Shown piece after piece: positions 9,652-18,659 of a stretch of 64,000 bases of DNA. Within the stretch, counting starts at the first letter, position 1, and the number at the start of each line of letters is the position of its first letter. The stretch covers positions 1 to 64,000 of the forward strand of contig NZ_BMMS01000001.1 in the NCBI RefSeq assembly GCF_014646055.1, written 5' to 3'. Position numbers and translations under genes: made by a program. The DNA comes from Wenjunlia tyrosinilytica (GTDB lineage: Bacteria > Actinomycetota > Actinomycetes > Streptomycetales > Streptomycetaceae). The notes below the pieces were generated by a model, which had not been told where the DNA came from, did not search any database, and worked only from the letters and a program-made list of their open reading frames with translations.

Positions 9652-9692
9652 GCGCGGCCCCGGAACCCTGGACAGGGGTTCCGGGGCCGCGC
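9652..9692 (+). terminator. Perfect 17-bp hairpin after sucB
   Basis: GCGCGGCCCCGGAACCC pairs perfectly with GGGTTCCGGGGCCGCGC across a seven-base loop, 45 bases after the sucB stop. This is a strong candidate terminator for the lpd-sucB unit. Confidence 0.85.
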
Positions 9693-9805
9693 TCCGTTCG
9701 CGCATGCCGTCGGACCCGCCCGTTACGCCTGCCGGTAACGACACGGGCGGGATTGCGCGCCTCCCGCATGCGATTGGCGGTGCGAAGCCCGATGCTGGAC
9801 GGGTG

Positions 9806-10330
9806 ATGGACGAGACGGAGTTCTGGGAGCTCATCGACAGCACCCGCGAGGCGTCCGGCGGCGACCCCGAGGACCATGCCGACGTGCTGGTGGAGCGGCT
9901 CGTCGCGCTCGACCCGGACGCGGTGCAGTACTTCGCCCGCCACTTCGAGGTCCGCTTCAACCGCGCGTACCGGTGGGACCTGTGGGGCGCGGCCACGGTG
10001 CTCCTCGGCGGCGCGAGCGACGACGCGTTCGACTTCTTCCGGTGCTGGCTCATCGGGCAGGGCCGCGAGGTCTTCGAGGGGGCGCTGCACGACCCCGACG
10101 CCCTCGCCGAGCTCGTCCCGGACTTCGACGAGGAGGAGGACGGCGACGCGGAGGACCTCGGCTACGCGGCGGACGAGGCGTACGAGACGCTCACCGGGAC
10201 GCCGATGCCGGACCTGGGGCTGCCCGCCCCCGACGAGCCGGAGGGAACCGTCTTCGACTTCGAGGACGAGCGGGTCCTCGCCGACCGCTTCCCGCGCCTG
10301 TGGGAACGCTTCGGCGGCGGGCCCGCGTGA
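9806..10330 (+). CDS. DUF4240 domain protein, 174 aa
   Basis: A small soluble acidic protein of the DUF4240 family, recognised by MDETEFWELIDSTREASGGDPEDHADVLVERLVALDPDAV-type sequence at its start (shown here only as a pattern: FWELID then E..DP..H). The middle section has WDLWGAATVLLGGASDDAFDFF and IGQGREVFEGALHDPDAL, which is typical for the family. Function is unknown; related proteins are often found with toxin immunity or WGR-type proteins, but nothing of that kind is adjacent here. The ATG at 9806 was preferred over an earlier in-frame ATG because the family domain begins there. It ends four bases from the convergent acetyltransferase. Confidence 0.85.
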   Translation: MDETEFWELIDSTREASGGDPEDHADVLVERLVALDPDAVQYFARHFEVRFNRAYRWDLWGAATVLLGGASDDAFDFFRCWLIGQGREVFEGALHDPDALAELVPDFDEEEDGDAEDLGYAADEAYETLTGTPMPDLGLPAPDEPEGTVFDFEDERVLADRFPRLWERFGGGPA

Positions 10331-10334
10331 ACCG

Positions 10335-10832
10335 CTATCCGTCGAGGTCCACCCGGCGTCCCATGAGGACGTCGTCCACGTAGCCCCCGCTGATCAGGAA
10401 CTCCTCGGGCAGCACGCCCTCCACCACGAACCCGGCCCGCTCGTACAGCCGCCGCGCCGGGGCGTTGTGGCCGAGCACGCGCAGGGTGAGGCGGCGGCCG
10501 CCTCGTCCGCGCACGGTCTGGACGGCCGCGTCCAGCAGCGCCCGTCCGGCGCCGAGCCCGCGGGCCCACTCGTCGACGAGCAGCCCCTGTATCTGCCAGA
10601 CGTGGGCGTTGCTCTCCAGCGATGTCGCGGGAACGAGCCGCAGATAACCCCCGACCTTCCCGTCCACCACGGGGACGAGGAAGTCGCAGGGCCGGTGGGT
10701 GGCGTCGAAGAAGGGCTCGCCGGGCTCCGGCCTCGGCCCGACGAAGCCCAGCTCGGACCAGCAGCGGCGGTCCATTTCCGCGAGCACGGCGTCGTCTCCG
10801 GGCAGGGACATCCGGATCTCCACTACGGGCAT
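10335..10832 (-). CDS. GNAT family N-acetyltransferase
   Basis: A 165-aa Gcn5-related acyltransferase. The acetyl-CoA binding motif A is VDEWARGLGAGRALLDAAVQ, near residues 87-107. Motif B follows as LTLRVLGHNAPARRLYERAGF. The N terminus MPVVEIRMSLPGDDAVLAEM is the usual first strand and helix. The substrate cannot be told from sequence. The ATG at 10832 was chosen; a GTG nine bases earlier is an alternative, and neither has a clear ribosome binding site. It diverges from the epimerase gene with a gap of 64 bases. Confidence 0.87.
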   Translation of the reverse strand: MPVVEIRMSLPGDDAVLAEMDRRCWSELGFVGPRPEPGEPFFDATHRPCDFLVPVVDGKVGGYLRLVPATSLESNAHVWQIQGLLVDEWARGLGAGRALLDAAVQTVRGRGGRRLTLRVLGHNAPARRLYERAGFVVEGVLPEEFLISGGYVDDVLMGRRVDLDG

Positions 10833-10896
10833 ACGCGCCACTGTGCCAGGCGAGTGCCTTGCGCCTCTCCCGATTTCCCGGTGACAGGATGGCCTC

Positions 10897-11805
10897 ATGC
10901 GTATTGCTGTCACGGGCTCGACGGGTTTGATCGGCTCCGCTCTGGTGCGGTCGCTGCGGGGCGACGGCCACCAGGTCGTGCGCATGGTGCGGCACGACGC
11001 GCGGGCGCGGGACGAGGTCCGCTGGGATCCTTCGGGGGGCGGCGGGACCGACCTGCGCGCGCTGGAGGGTACGGACGCGATCGTGCACCTCGCCGGGGCG
11101 GGGGTCGGTGACCACCGGTGGACCAGCGCGTACAAGGAGACGATCCGCGACAGCAGGGTCCTGGGCACGGCCTCGGTGGCGAAGGCGGCGGCGGCGCTCG
11201 ACACCCCGCTCAAGACGCTGGTGAACGGCACGGCGATCGGCTACTACGGCGACACGGGCAGCACGGCGGTCGACGAGTCGGCCCCTGCCGGGGAGGGGTT
11301 CCTGGCAGAGCTGTGCCAGGAGTGGGAGGCGGCGGCGGAGCCCGCGCGGGCGGCGGGGGTCCGTACGGTGTTCGCCCGCACCGGTCTGGTGGTGGCGCCG
11401 GAGGGCGGGGCGTGGGGCAGGCTCTTCCCTCTGTTCAAGCTGGGCCTGGGCGGACGCCTGGGGAACGGCCGGCAGTACTGGAGCTTCATCTCCTTGCACG
11501 ACGAGATCGCGGCCCTGCGGCATCTGATCGACACCGCCGAGGTGGCGGGCCCGGTGAACCTGACCGCGCCCACTCCCGTAACGAACGCGGAGGTCACCCG
11601 CGCGATGGGCCGCGTCCTGAACCGCCCCACGGTCCTGAACGTCCCCTCGTTCGCCCTCCGGGCCGTGGTGGGCGAATTCTCGGAAGACATCCTGGGAAGC
11701 CAACGCGTCCTTCCCACCCGCCTGCTGACCTCGGGCTTCACCTTCGCCCACCCGGAGATCACCGAGGCCGTCGAGTCCGCCCTCGCCGAGAACCAGGCGC
11801 GGTAG
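10897..11805 (+). CDS. TIGR01777 family epimerase-like protein (YfcH/SulA type)
   Basis: An extended short-chain dehydrogenase/reductase of about 300 aa. The N-terminal TGSTGLIGSALV binds the nucleotide; VHLAGAGV, the ATAIGYYG-like TAIGYYGDTGS and the C-terminal DUF1731-like region (TVLNVPSFALRAVVGEFSEDILGSQRVLP) are characteristic of the YfcH/TIGR01777 family. The enzymatic reaction of the family is not established; plant and cyanobacterial relatives act in cell or plastid division or chlorophyll metabolism. It is a single-gene unit here, divergent from the acetyltransferase. Confidence 0.9.
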   Translation: MRIAVTGSTGLIGSALVRSLRGDGHQVVRMVRHDARARDEVRWDPSGGGGTDLRALEGTDAIVHLAGAGVGDHRWTSAYKETIRDSRVLGTASVAKAAAALDTPLKTLVNGTAIGYYGDTGSTAVDESAPAGEGFLAELCQEWEAAAEPARAAGVRTVFARTGLVVAPEGGAWGRLFPLFKLGLGGRLGNGRQYWSFISLHDEIAALRHLIDTAEVAGPVNLTAPTPVTNAEVTRAMGRVLNRPTVLNVPSFALRAVVGEFSEDILGSQRVLPTRLLTSGFTFAHPEITEAVESALAENQAR

Positions 11806-11857
11806 CCACCGCGCGGGACCGCCTCACAGGCAAGCGCGACCACCCCCACTCCGTCTC

Positions 11858-11873
11858 GCGACCGAATGGTCGC
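11858..11873. promoter_or_regulatory. Inverted repeat upstream of FAD oxidoreductase gene
   Basis: GCGACC-GAAT-GGTCGC is a perfect six-base-arm inverted repeat about 100 bases before the start at 11977. It resembles a small operator such as those used by TetR-type proteins, but no cognate regulator is identified. Confidence 0.3.
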
Positions 11874-11976
11874 TCATTGGCGTCATCCAGTCGCTTTCGA
11901 GTGCGTTGTGCGCGACAGAACCGGGCATGACGACTCTGATGCGGGGACACACCCGACCTCGGGGAGGGGCAGCACC

Positions 11977-13281
11977 GTGCTCACACACGCGCGCCACGCA
12001 GACGTCGTCGTCGTAGGAGCGGGCCCAGCAGGGCTCTGCGCAGCACATCACCTGGTCGCCGCGGGGGTGACCGTCGCCGTACTCGAAGGGGCCGACCGGG
12101 TCGGGGGCCGGATGGCCACCGAGACCGTGGACGGCTTCCGGCTCGACGCCGGGAACCACCTCGTCAACGCCGCGTTCCCGGAGATGCTCCGCACCCCCGG
12201 CCTCGGCGGTCTGCGCCTGCGCCCGTTCGCCCCCGGCGTGCTCGTGCGGGGCGTCGGACGCAATTACCGGGTGGGCGACCCCAGGCGCCCCAGGGAAGCG
12301 TTCTCGGCGGCCAGGGCACCCATAGGCACACCCCTCGACAAGGCCCGCCTCGGAGCCGCCCTGGCGCGTCTGGCGGCCGTCCCCGCCACACGCCTGCTGG
12401 GCCGCCCCGAGACCACCATCGCCGAGGCCCTGTGCGCCCGCGGCTTCTCACCGCGCATGGTCGAGGGCTATCTGCGGCCACTGCTGGCCGCGCTCCTCAG
12501 CGACCCCGACCTGTCGACCAGCAGCCGGTGCGCCGACCTGGTGCTGCGCGGCTTCGCCCGAGGGCGGCTGTGCGTTCCCGAGGGCGGCCCCGGAGCCGTT
12601 CCCGAGCTCATGGCCGAGGCCCTGCCGCCCGGCATCGTCCACGTGGGCGAGCGGGTCACCTCCGTCTCCACGACCGAGGTGACGACCGCCGAACACGGCT
12701 CGACCTCGTGCCGGGCCGTCGTCGTGGCCACCGACGCCCACTCCGCCGCCGACCTCCTGCCCGGCCTGCACCTGCCACGGTTCCACCCAGTAACGACGCT
12801 CCACCACGCCGCCGGCACACCACCTCTGCGCGAGCCCGCCCTCGTCCTCGCCGCCGACCGCGGCGGACCCGTCGCCTACACGATGGTCGCCAGCGAGATC
12901 GACCCCGGCTGCGCGCCCCCCGGAAGGGCGCTGGTGTCCACCACGGTCCTCGGCGACCCGTCACGCTTCTCCCCGCACGAGGCGGGCCTGGACAAGCTCG
13001 TGCGCCACCACCTCTGCGACCTCTACGGGACCGACACCGCGGAGTGGGAACTCCTCGGCGTGCACCACGACCCCGAGGCCGTTCCCGCGATGCCCGCGCC
13101 GCACCACATACGCCGCCCCGTGCGCCTGCTCGGCGGCCTCTACGTGTGCGGTGACCACCGCGACACCGGCACCACCCAGGGCGCGCTGCACTCGGGCCGC
13201 CGGGCCGCCCACCATGTCCTGCGGGACCTCGGGATCCGCACCGAGTACGGCACGTCGAGGGACACCCTCAAGGCCGCCTGA
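11977..13281 (+). CDS. FAD-dependent oxidoreductase (phytoene desaturase/amine oxidase-like)
   Basis: A 434-aa flavoprotein of the NAD(P)-binding Rossmann/amine oxidase superfamily. The FAD motif VVVVGAGPAGLCAAHHL is at residues 8-24, followed by LEGADRVGGRMATETVDG. A C-terminal FAD-contact segment reads LLGGLYVCGDHRDTGTTQGALHSGRRAA. The GTG at 11977 has GGGGAGGGG about eight bases upstream and places the Rossmann motif at the N terminus. Frames starting further upstream run through non-coding DNA. Close family members include phytoene desaturases and protoporphyrinogen oxidase, but no carotenoid or haem genes are adjacent. The substrate is unknown. Confidence 0.85.
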   Translation: MLTHARHADVVVVGAGPAGLCAAHHLVAAGVTVAVLEGADRVGGRMATETVDGFRLDAGNHLVNAAFPEMLRTPGLGGLRLRPFAPGVLVRGVGRNYRVGDPRRPREAFSAARAPIGTPLDKARLGAALARLAAVPATRLLGRPETTIAEALCARGFSPRMVEGYLRPLLAALLSDPDLSTSSRCADLVLRGFARGRLCVPEGGPGAVPELMAEALPPGIVHVGERVTSVSTTEVTTAEHGSTSCRAVVVATDAHSAADLLPGLHLPRFHPVTTLHHAAGTPPLREPALVLAADRGGPVAYTMVASEIDPGCAPPGRALVSTTVLGDPSRFSPHEAGLDKLVRHHLCDLYGTDTAEWELLGVHHDPEAVPAMPAPHHIRRPVRLLGGLYVCGDHRDTGTTQGALHSGRRAAHHVLRDLGIRTEYGTSRDTLKAA

Positions 13282-13346
13282 ACCCGTCAGGGGCGCTCAG
13301 GAGACGGCCGGGGCCCACACCCGGCCGACTTCCTGCGCCATCGGCC

Positions 13347-14846
13347 TCACGCGCTCGTGCGCATCCCCGCCACCCCCGCCGCCGCGGCGCGCTCGTGGAA
13401 GGCCCGCACCGCAGGGCTGTCACGGTACGGCTGGAGACGGCGGCTGAAGTCGTGCACGTACTCAAGCGCCCGCACCGACCGCATCTCCGACGCGTTGCGC
13501 AGCGCCTCCGTGGCGAGCACGCACGCCTGGTCGACCTCTCCGAGCCCCAGCCGCGCCGTGGCCAGCACGGTCCGGCAGAACACCCGGCTACGGGCATACC
13601 CGGCGCCCCTCAGCCGCAGGGACCGCTCGGCGTGCTGCACGGCCGCCCGGTACTGCTCGAGATCGCGGTGGCAGTGCCCGAACTCGTCCGCGAGCTGCGC
13701 CTCGTCGAAGAACCGCGCCCACGCCGGTGCCTCGTCGCCCGGCCGCGCCGCCTCCAGCGCCCGTTCCGCCCGCACCAGCGCCGCCGTGCAGGCGCGCACC
13801 TCCCCCAGCACCCCGTGCCCGCGCGCCTCCACGGAGTGCAGCAGTGCCTGCACCACCGGTGGTGCGCAGCCGCCGACTCCCTGCTGGGCCACCCTGGCCA
13901 GCTGGACGGCCTCGCGCCCATGCCCGAGGTAGACCGCCTGCCGGCTCATGGTGACGAGCACATAGGCCCCGTAGACCCGGTCCCCGGCGGCCTGGGCGAG
14001 CCGCAGCGACTGCACGAAGTAGCGCTGCGCCAGCCCGTGCGCTCCTATGTCGTAGGACGTCCAGCCCGCCAGCCGGGTCAGGTCCGCGACGGCGCCGAAC
14101 AGCGACCTGCCGACGCTCTCGCCGTACGAGCCCCGCAGCATGGGCTCGGCCTCGTTCTCCAGGTAGCGCACCAGCGCCTGGCGGGCGTGCCCGCCCCCGT
14201 AGGCGTTGTCAAGGGTGCGGAACAGGTCGCCGACCGCGCGCAGGGCGTTGATGTCGCCGGAACCGACGCGCGAGCCCGCGGACCTGTCGAAGCCCGGCAC
14301 CTCGGGCGGAAGCTCGACAAGTCCGTCGGGGCCCCGGCTCTGCCCCGGCACCCGCCCCCGCCTGCCGTTGACCGCCGCACCGCCGACGGCCTCCCGGGCG
14401 ACCCGCTCGTCGGCCCGCCCGATCAGCCAGTCGCGGCTGGGCACCACGAGCCCGGCGGGGGTGAAGGCGATGCGGCGCAGTTCCGCCTGGCTGCCGGTGT
14501 CCTTGCGCCACAGCCCGCTGACGATGTCCACGGCCTCCTCGGGGCTCGCGGCGAACTCCAGGCCCGCGTACACGGGGGCACACGCGTCCAGACCGAGGTC
14601 CTGGGCGGAGAGCCTGCGCCCGAGCCGCCGGGTGAAGACCTCGGCGATGAGGGCGGGCGTGGTGCCCCGGGGCTGCTGGCCGCGCAGCCAGCGGGTGACA
14701 GAGGTCTTGTCGTAGCGCAGGTCCAGACCGTGCTCGATGCCGAGCTGGTCAACCCGTCTCGCGAGCCCCGCGTTGGAGAACCCCGCTTCTGCGATAAGGG
14801 CCGCTAATTGATGGTTCGGGTGTCGTTGCGCCGGTCCGTCGGTCAT
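13347..14846 (-). CDS. HTH/TPR regulatory protein (NsdA-like)
   Basis: A 499-aa protein with an N-terminal helix-turn-helix region of about 80 residues (HQLAALIAEAGFSNAGLARR, then DKTSVTRWLRGQQPRG) followed by alpha-helical repeats resembling tetratricopeptide repeats, for instance AQRYFVQSLRLAQAAGDRVYGAYVL. This arrangement is shared by the large Streptomyces family of regulators that includes NsdA, which affects sporulation and antibiotic production. The ATG at 14846 has AGGAG about twelve bases upstream. It is transcribed away from lipB. The DNA target and the ligand are unknown. The assignment to NsdA itself is not claimed, only to that architecture. Confidence 0.8.
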   Translation of the reverse strand: MTDGPAQRHPNHQLAALIAEAGFSNAGLARRVDQLGIEHGLDLRYDKTSVTRWLRGQQPRGTTPALIAEVFTRRLGRRLSAQDLGLDACAPVYAGLEFAASPEEAVDIVSGLWRKDTGSQAELRRIAFTPAGLVVPSRDWLIGRADERVAREAVGGAAVNGRRGRVPGQSRGPDGLVELPPEVPGFDRSAGSRVGSGDINALRAVGDLFRTLDNAYGGGHARQALVRYLENEAEPMLRGSYGESVGRSLFGAVADLTRLAGWTSYDIGAHGLAQRYFVQSLRLAQAAGDRVYGAYVLVTMSRQAVYLGHGREAVQLARVAQQGVGGCAPPVVQALLHSVEARGHGVLGEVRACTAALVRAERALEAARPGDEAPAWARFFDEAQLADEFGHCHRDLEQYRAAVQHAERSLRLRGAGYARSRVFCRTVLATARLGLGEVDQACVLATEALRNASEMRSVRALEYVHDFSRRLQPYRDSPAVRAFHERAAAAGVAGMRTSA

Positions 14847-15108
14847 CGTGCTGCCGTCTCCTGCCTTTCGGGCACGGCTCGTCCAAAGCTCTGAGTCGGC
14901 GCGAATGTAATCCCGGAGCGCGGCCGACTCACTACTTCCGACTCCGGTTCGCCAGAACGGGTGAATCCTTGGCGCGGTACCGGGGGGTAACCGAGCGATG
15001 GCCGACAACCCCGTGATAGGGCGCTGAGCCGCCTGCTGCCGCAGGCGGGCTCCGACGTACAGTTGCTGTGTTCCGCGTGCGCCGCGCACGCGGTCCGCGT
15101 CAGCCGCC

Positions 15109-15152
15109 CAGCCGTTCAACAGCTCAGCCGCTCAACAGCTCAGCCGCTCAAC
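15109..15152 (+). repeat. 16-bp tandem repeat in the lipB leader
   Basis: CAGCCGYTCAACAGCT occurs twice in full (15109-15124, 15125-15140) and once in part (15141-15152), ending eight bases or so before the lipB ribosome binding site GAGGAG. The 321-base gap between the regulator start (14846) and lipB holds no other recognised gene and must carry both promoters. Confidence 0.8.
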
Positions 15153-15167
15153 TGCCGAGGAGATGCC

Positions 15168-15986
15168 GTGAACGAGCTCCGGTTCGTCCACCTGGGGTTC
15201 GGCCCAGAAGCCGTCGAGTACCAGGAGGCATGGGACGAGCAGCGCCGCGTCCACGCCGCTCGTTTCGCGGACGAGACGCCCGACACGTGCCTCCTCCTGG
15301 AGCACCGGCCCGTCTACACCGCCGGCCGGCGCACCCAGGACAATGAGCGGCCCCTCGACGGCACCCCGGTGGTGGACGTGGACCGCGGCGGCAAGATCAC
15401 CTGGCACGGCCCCGGCCAGCTCGTCGGCTACCCCATCCTCAAGCTGCCCCGCCCCGTCGACGTGGTCGCGCACGTGCGGCGGCTTGAGGAGGCGCTCATC
15501 AGGACGGCGGCGGACTTCGGCCTGGAGACCACGCGGGTCGAGGGCCGCAGCGGGGTGTGGGTGCTCGGCGACCCGGTGCCCAAGGAGCACCGCCCGGCGC
15601 TCGGCGGCCTCAATCTCCAGTTGGACCCGCGGCTCGACGACGGCCGGGGCGACCACCGCAACGACCAGGACGAGGAGTACGACACCCGTCTGATGGGCCC
15701 CGAGTACGCCCCGTCCAACGCCGGGGAGCGCGGTGAGGACCGCAAACTGGCCGCGATCGGCATCCGCGTGGCCAAGGGCGTGACGATGCACGGCTTCTCG
15801 TTGAACTGCGATCCGGACAACACCTGGTTCGACCGCATCGTGCCGTGCGGCATCCGGGATGCCGGGGTCACCTCGCTCTCGGCCGAGCTCGGCCGGCGGG
15901 TGCCGGTGAGCGAGGTGCTGCCGGTGGTCGAGAAGCACCTGACCGAGGTGCTCCGCTCGGCCGTTCCGCTGCCGCGCGCGGTCTAG
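15168..15986 (+). CDS. lipB: Lipoyl(octanoyl) transferase
   Basis: LipB transfers octanoyl groups from acyl carrier protein to lipoyl domains, the first step of lipoate assembly. The GTG at 15168 has GAGGAG five bases upstream and yields [18 protein letters not shown]. Family motifs are [11 protein letters not shown]-like [29 protein letters not shown] (RGGxxTxHGPGQ), the lysine-containing [18 protein letters not shown], and the conserved cysteine in [15 protein letters not shown]. At 272 aa it is a little longer than many LipB proteins because of a charged insert (about residues 145-185, rich in Asp, Arg and Glu) before the KLAAIG motif. lipA follows 213 bases later. Confidence 0.95.
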   Translation: MNELRFVHLGFGPEAVEYQEAWDEQRRVHAARFADETPDTCLLLEHRPVYTAGRRTQDNERPLDGTPVVDVDRGGKITWHGPGQLVGYPILKLPRPVDVVAHVRRLEEALIRTAADFGLETTRVEGRSGVWVLGDPVPKEHRPALGGLNLQLDPRLDDGRGDHRNDQDEEYDTRLMGPEYAPSNAGERGEDRKLAAIGIRVAKGVTMHGFSLNCDPDNTWFDRIVPCGIRDAGVTSLSAELGRRVPVSEVLPVVEKHLTEVLRSAVPLPRAV

Positions 15987-16199
15987 GCGGCGGGCCGGCG
16001 CCCACCGGCCGCCCGTCGGCGGGCGGGCGTCGCCGGGCCGTGGGGAGGACATTCCGTCCAGTGGAATGCGCCGCGCCTTCGCGGGGTTGATCGGCTTAAC
16101 GGAATGCGAAAGCACGGGCGTACCCTGGTGTTCGCCGATGATTCTTCAGGATGGCTGTATCCCCCAGCACGTCTGCACTTCAAGTAGAGGGAGCTCCAC

Positions 16200-17150
16200 G
16201 TGTCCGCTGTCGCCCCCGATGGACGCAAGCTGCTGCGCTTGGAGGCCCGCAACAGCCAGACCCCGATCGAGCGCAAACCCGCGTGGATCAAGACCCGGGC
16301 GAAGATGGGCCCCGAGTACACCGCGCTCCAGGGACTGGTGAAGCGCGAGGGGCTGCACACGGTCTGCCAGGAGGCGGGGTGCCCCAACATCTTCGAGTGC
16401 TGGGAGGACCGCGAGGCCACCTTCCTCATCGGCGGCGAGCAGTGCACCCGCCGCTGCGACTTCTGCCAGATCGACACCGGCAAGCCCGCCGCCCTCGACC
16501 GTGACGAGCCGCGGCGCGTGGCCGAGTCGGTGAAGACGATGGAGCTGCGCTACGCGACGATCACCGGTGTGGCCCGCGACGACCTCGAGGACGGCGGCGC
16601 CTGGCTGTACGCGGAGACGGTCCGCCAGATCCACACGATGATCCCGGGCACGGGCGTGGAGCTTCTGATCCCCGACTTCAACGCGGTGCCCGAGCAGCTC
16701 GCCGAGGTCTTCTCCTCCCGCCCCGAGGTACTGGCGCACAACGTCGAGACCGTGCCGCGGATCTTCAAGCGGATCCGCCCCGCGTTCCGCTACGAGCGCT
16801 CCCTCGAGGTCATCACCCGCGCCCGCGAGGCCGGGCTGGTCACCAAGTCCAACCTCATCCTCGGCATGGGCGAGGAGCGCGAAGAGGTCAGCCAGGCGCT
16901 GCGGGACCTCCACGAGGCGGGCTGCGAGCTGATCACCATCACGCAGTACCTGCGCCCGAGCGTGCGGCACCACCCGGTCGAGCGCTGGGTGAAGCCGGAG
17001 GAGTTCGTGGAGCTCCAGCAGGAGGCCGAGGAGATCGGCTTCGCGGGCGTCATGTCCGGACCGCTGGTGCGTTCGTCGTACCGGGCGGGGCGTCTGTACA
17101 AGCAGGCGATCGAGAAGCGCGGTGAGGCGGCGGCCCCGCAGGCGGTCTGA
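16200..17150 (+). CDS. lipA: Lipoyl synthase (radical SAM)
   Basis: LipA inserts two sulfur atoms into protein-bound octanoyl groups. Both iron-sulfur clusters are represented: the auxiliary cluster motif [12 protein letters not shown] (CX4CX5C) near residue 57, and the radical-SAM motif CTRRCDFCQ (CX3CX2C) near residue 84. The terminal [10 protein letters not shown] carries the serine that ligates the auxiliary cluster. Start is GTG; GGAGCTC lies just upstream. The 316-aa length is typical. LipB, LipA, Lpd and E2 within 10 kb give a complete lipoyl-protein cycle apart from E1. Confidence 0.96.
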   Translation: MSAVAPDGRKLLRLEARNSQTPIERKPAWIKTRAKMGPEYTALQGLVKREGLHTVCQEAGCPNIFECWEDREATFLIGGEQCTRRCDFCQIDTGKPAALDRDEPRRVAESVKTMELRYATITGVARDDLEDGGAWLYAETVRQIHTMIPGTGVELLIPDFNAVPEQLAEVFSSRPEVLAHNVETVPRIFKRIRPAFRYERSLEVITRAREAGLVTKSNLILGMGEEREEVSQALRDLHEAGCELITITQYLRPSVRHHPVERWVKPEEFVELQQEAEEIGFAGVMSGPLVRSSYRAGRLYKQAIEKRGEAAAPQAV

Positions 17151-17250
17151 CGCCCCGCGGGCCGGTCGCGGGCCGTACGAGCCGGCCGGGCCCGGTGAGG
17201 CCGGCCGTGTGATGTGCCCCTCATGGCCGTATAGCGCGTGTTTTGATCCA

Positions 17251-17286
17251 AACGACTGCCCTGGTCCTCCGACCAGGGCAGTCGTT
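17251..17286 (+). terminator. Perfect 16-bp hairpin after lipA
   Basis: AACGACTGCCCTGGTC pairs perfectly with GACCAGGGCAGTCGTT around a CTCC loop and is followed by GTTT. It ends the lipB-lipA region. Confidence 0.88.
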
Positions 17287-17330
17287 GTTTGACCGGGCCA
17301 TTAATGAACCCGACAGGGTTTCATGCACGT

Positions 17331-17359
17331 TTGACCACCTCGTCACCGACTGGTAACAC
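17331..17359 (+). promoter_or_regulatory. Sigma-70-like promoter for small gene at 17423
   Basis: TTGACC (17331-17336) and TAACAC (17354-17359) are separated by 17 bases, close to the vegetative consensus in spacing and -35. The expected transcript start would leave a leader of about 55 bases. Confidence 0.5.
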
Positions 17360-17422
17360 AATGTGGTGACTCTGGAACGAGGCAACCCCTCACCTCGAAG
17401 ACGGTGGACCACGGAGGGCATG

Positions 17423-17653
17423 ATGCAGCCGAACGCCATGCACGCTGACCGCGTCAGCGCACCTGTCCCCACGACCGCATCGAGCCCCGTCGCCGACGCC
17501 CTGCGCGCCGTGGAGGCCATCCTGTTGCGCGGCGGCCAGCAGACCGCCCGGCGCAACGCCTGGGCCGCCGTCTGCGAGGACCGCAGGCGGGCCCGCGACC
17601 GCCGCGAGGCCCAGACCGTGCTCGACTCGGCACCCCCGTTCATCAAGCGCTGA
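17423..17653 (+). CDS. Small conserved hypothetical protein, 76 aa
   Basis: A short basic protein (MQPNAMHADRVSAPVPTTAS, then ADALRAVEAILLRGGQQTAR and a highly charged helix CEDRRRARDRREAQTVL). Two adjacent ATG codons occur; the second, at 17423, has the better spacing from GGAGG. Small proteins of this kind next to lipA and a DUF4191 gene are a familiar Streptomyces arrangement, which supports reality, but the function is unknown. The arginine-rich helix might bind nucleic acid or protein; that is speculation. Confidence 0.7.
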   Translation: MQPNAMHADRVSAPVPTTASSPVADALRAVEAILLRGGQQTARRNAWAAVCEDRRRARDRREAQTVLDSAPPFIKR

Positions 17654-17741
17654 CCACCCCCCGGGGCGAGCCCGGCAGGCCGTGGCCCTCTATGCGCCAC
17701 CCTTTCGTCATGAGCACACCCGGGCACGTATCCTTTGCGGC

Positions 17742-18422
17742 ATGGCGAGGAAGGAAACATCCGAGAACCCCGGGCGGCTGAAGCAGATCCGTCTGGCTTA
17801 CACGATGACGAAGAAGGCCGACCCCAAGGTCGGGCTGATTGTCGCGGCAGTGGGAATCGTCACCTTCGGTGTGGCCCTCGCCATCGGCTTCCTCATCGAC
17901 CACCCGATCTACGCGGGCATCCTGGGCTTCCTGCTGGCCTTCCTCCTGATGGCGATCATCTTCGGCCGACGGGCCGAGAAGGCCGCGTTCGGGCAGATGG
18001 AGGGCCAGCCGGGTGCCGCCGCGGCGGTGCTCAACAACATCCGCCGCGGCTGGACGGTCACCCCCGCGGTGACCGCGAACCGCAACCAGGACGTGGTGCA
18101 CCGCGCCGTCGGGCGCCCCGGCATCGTCCTGGTCGGAGAGGGCAACCCGAACCGGCTCAAGGGCCTGCTCGCGGCCGAGAAGAAGAAGATGGCCCGGGTC
18201 GTGTCGGACGTGGCGGTCACGGACATCATCGTGGGCGACGGCGAGGGCCAGGTGCCGCTCAAGAAGCTCCAGACCACACTGATGAAGATGCCCCGCGTCA
18301 TGCCCGCGTCCCAGGTCACGGTGATCAACGACCGGCTGCGCGCCCTGGGCGACCTCATGAGCAACATGCCGATCCCGAAGGGCCCGATCCCGCGGAACGC
18401 GCGGATGCCCCGGGGCCGCTGA
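17742..18422 (+). CDS. DUF4191 family membrane protein
   Basis: A 226-aa actinobacterial protein. After a charged N terminus (MARKETSENPGRLKQIRLAY) come two adjacent hydrophobic segments at about residues 33-52 and 58-78 (VGLIVAAVGIVTFGVALAIG and IYAGILGFLLAFLLMAIIFG), then a cytoplasmic region of 140 residues. That region includes AAVLNNIRRGWTVTPAV and the basic KKKMARVVSDVAVTDIIVGDG. This is the DUF4191 pattern. Its role is not established; conservation next to lipA across actinobacteria hints at a housekeeping envelope function. The ATG at 17742 was chosen because the family begins with MARKE-like sequence. Confidence 0.88.
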   Translation: MARKETSENPGRLKQIRLAYTMTKKADPKVGLIVAAVGIVTFGVALAIGFLIDHPIYAGILGFLLAFLLMAIIFGRRAEKAAFGQMEGQPGAAAAVLNNIRRGWTVTPAVTANRNQDVVHRAVGRPGIVLVGEGNPNRLKGLLAAEKKKMARVVSDVAVTDIIVGDGEGQVPLKKLQTTLMKMPRVMPASQVTVINDRLRALGDLMSNMPIPKGPIPRNARMPRGR

Positions 18423-18460
18423 GGCGCGCCCTGCCCCGCATCTCCGGCGAATCTCCGGCA

Positions 18461-18513
18461 ATCCAGAAATCGTCCGCAGTCCAGCGATCTCCCGCGGTCC
18501 AGGAATCGTCCGC
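18461..18513 (+). repeat. 18-bp imperfect tandem repeat
   Basis: About three copies of an 18-base unit (rGTCCAGnAATCGTCCGC) sit between the DUF4191 gene and its terminator, with a further partial copy to about 18519. They do not encode a plausible protein. Confidence 0.75.
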
Positions 18514-18540
18514 GGTCCTGACCCCGTCCGACGAAACGAA

Positions 18541-18572
18541 GAGCGGCTCTCCGGACCACCGGAAAGCCGCTC
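18541..18572. terminator. 14-bp hairpin between convergent genes
   Basis: GAGCGGCTCTCCGG (18541-18554) pairs with CCGGAAAGCCGCTC (18559-18572) with one mismatch and an ACCA loop. It lies between the DUF4191 gene and the convergent RDD gene and can terminate the former. Confidence 0.8.
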
Positions 18573-18659
18573 TCGTCGTTCTCCGGCCGCGCGGGGCCGG
18601 CAGGCGTTCTTCGCCCTGCGGGCGCCTGCGGGCCCTGTGGGCTGGACGGGCCCTGCTGG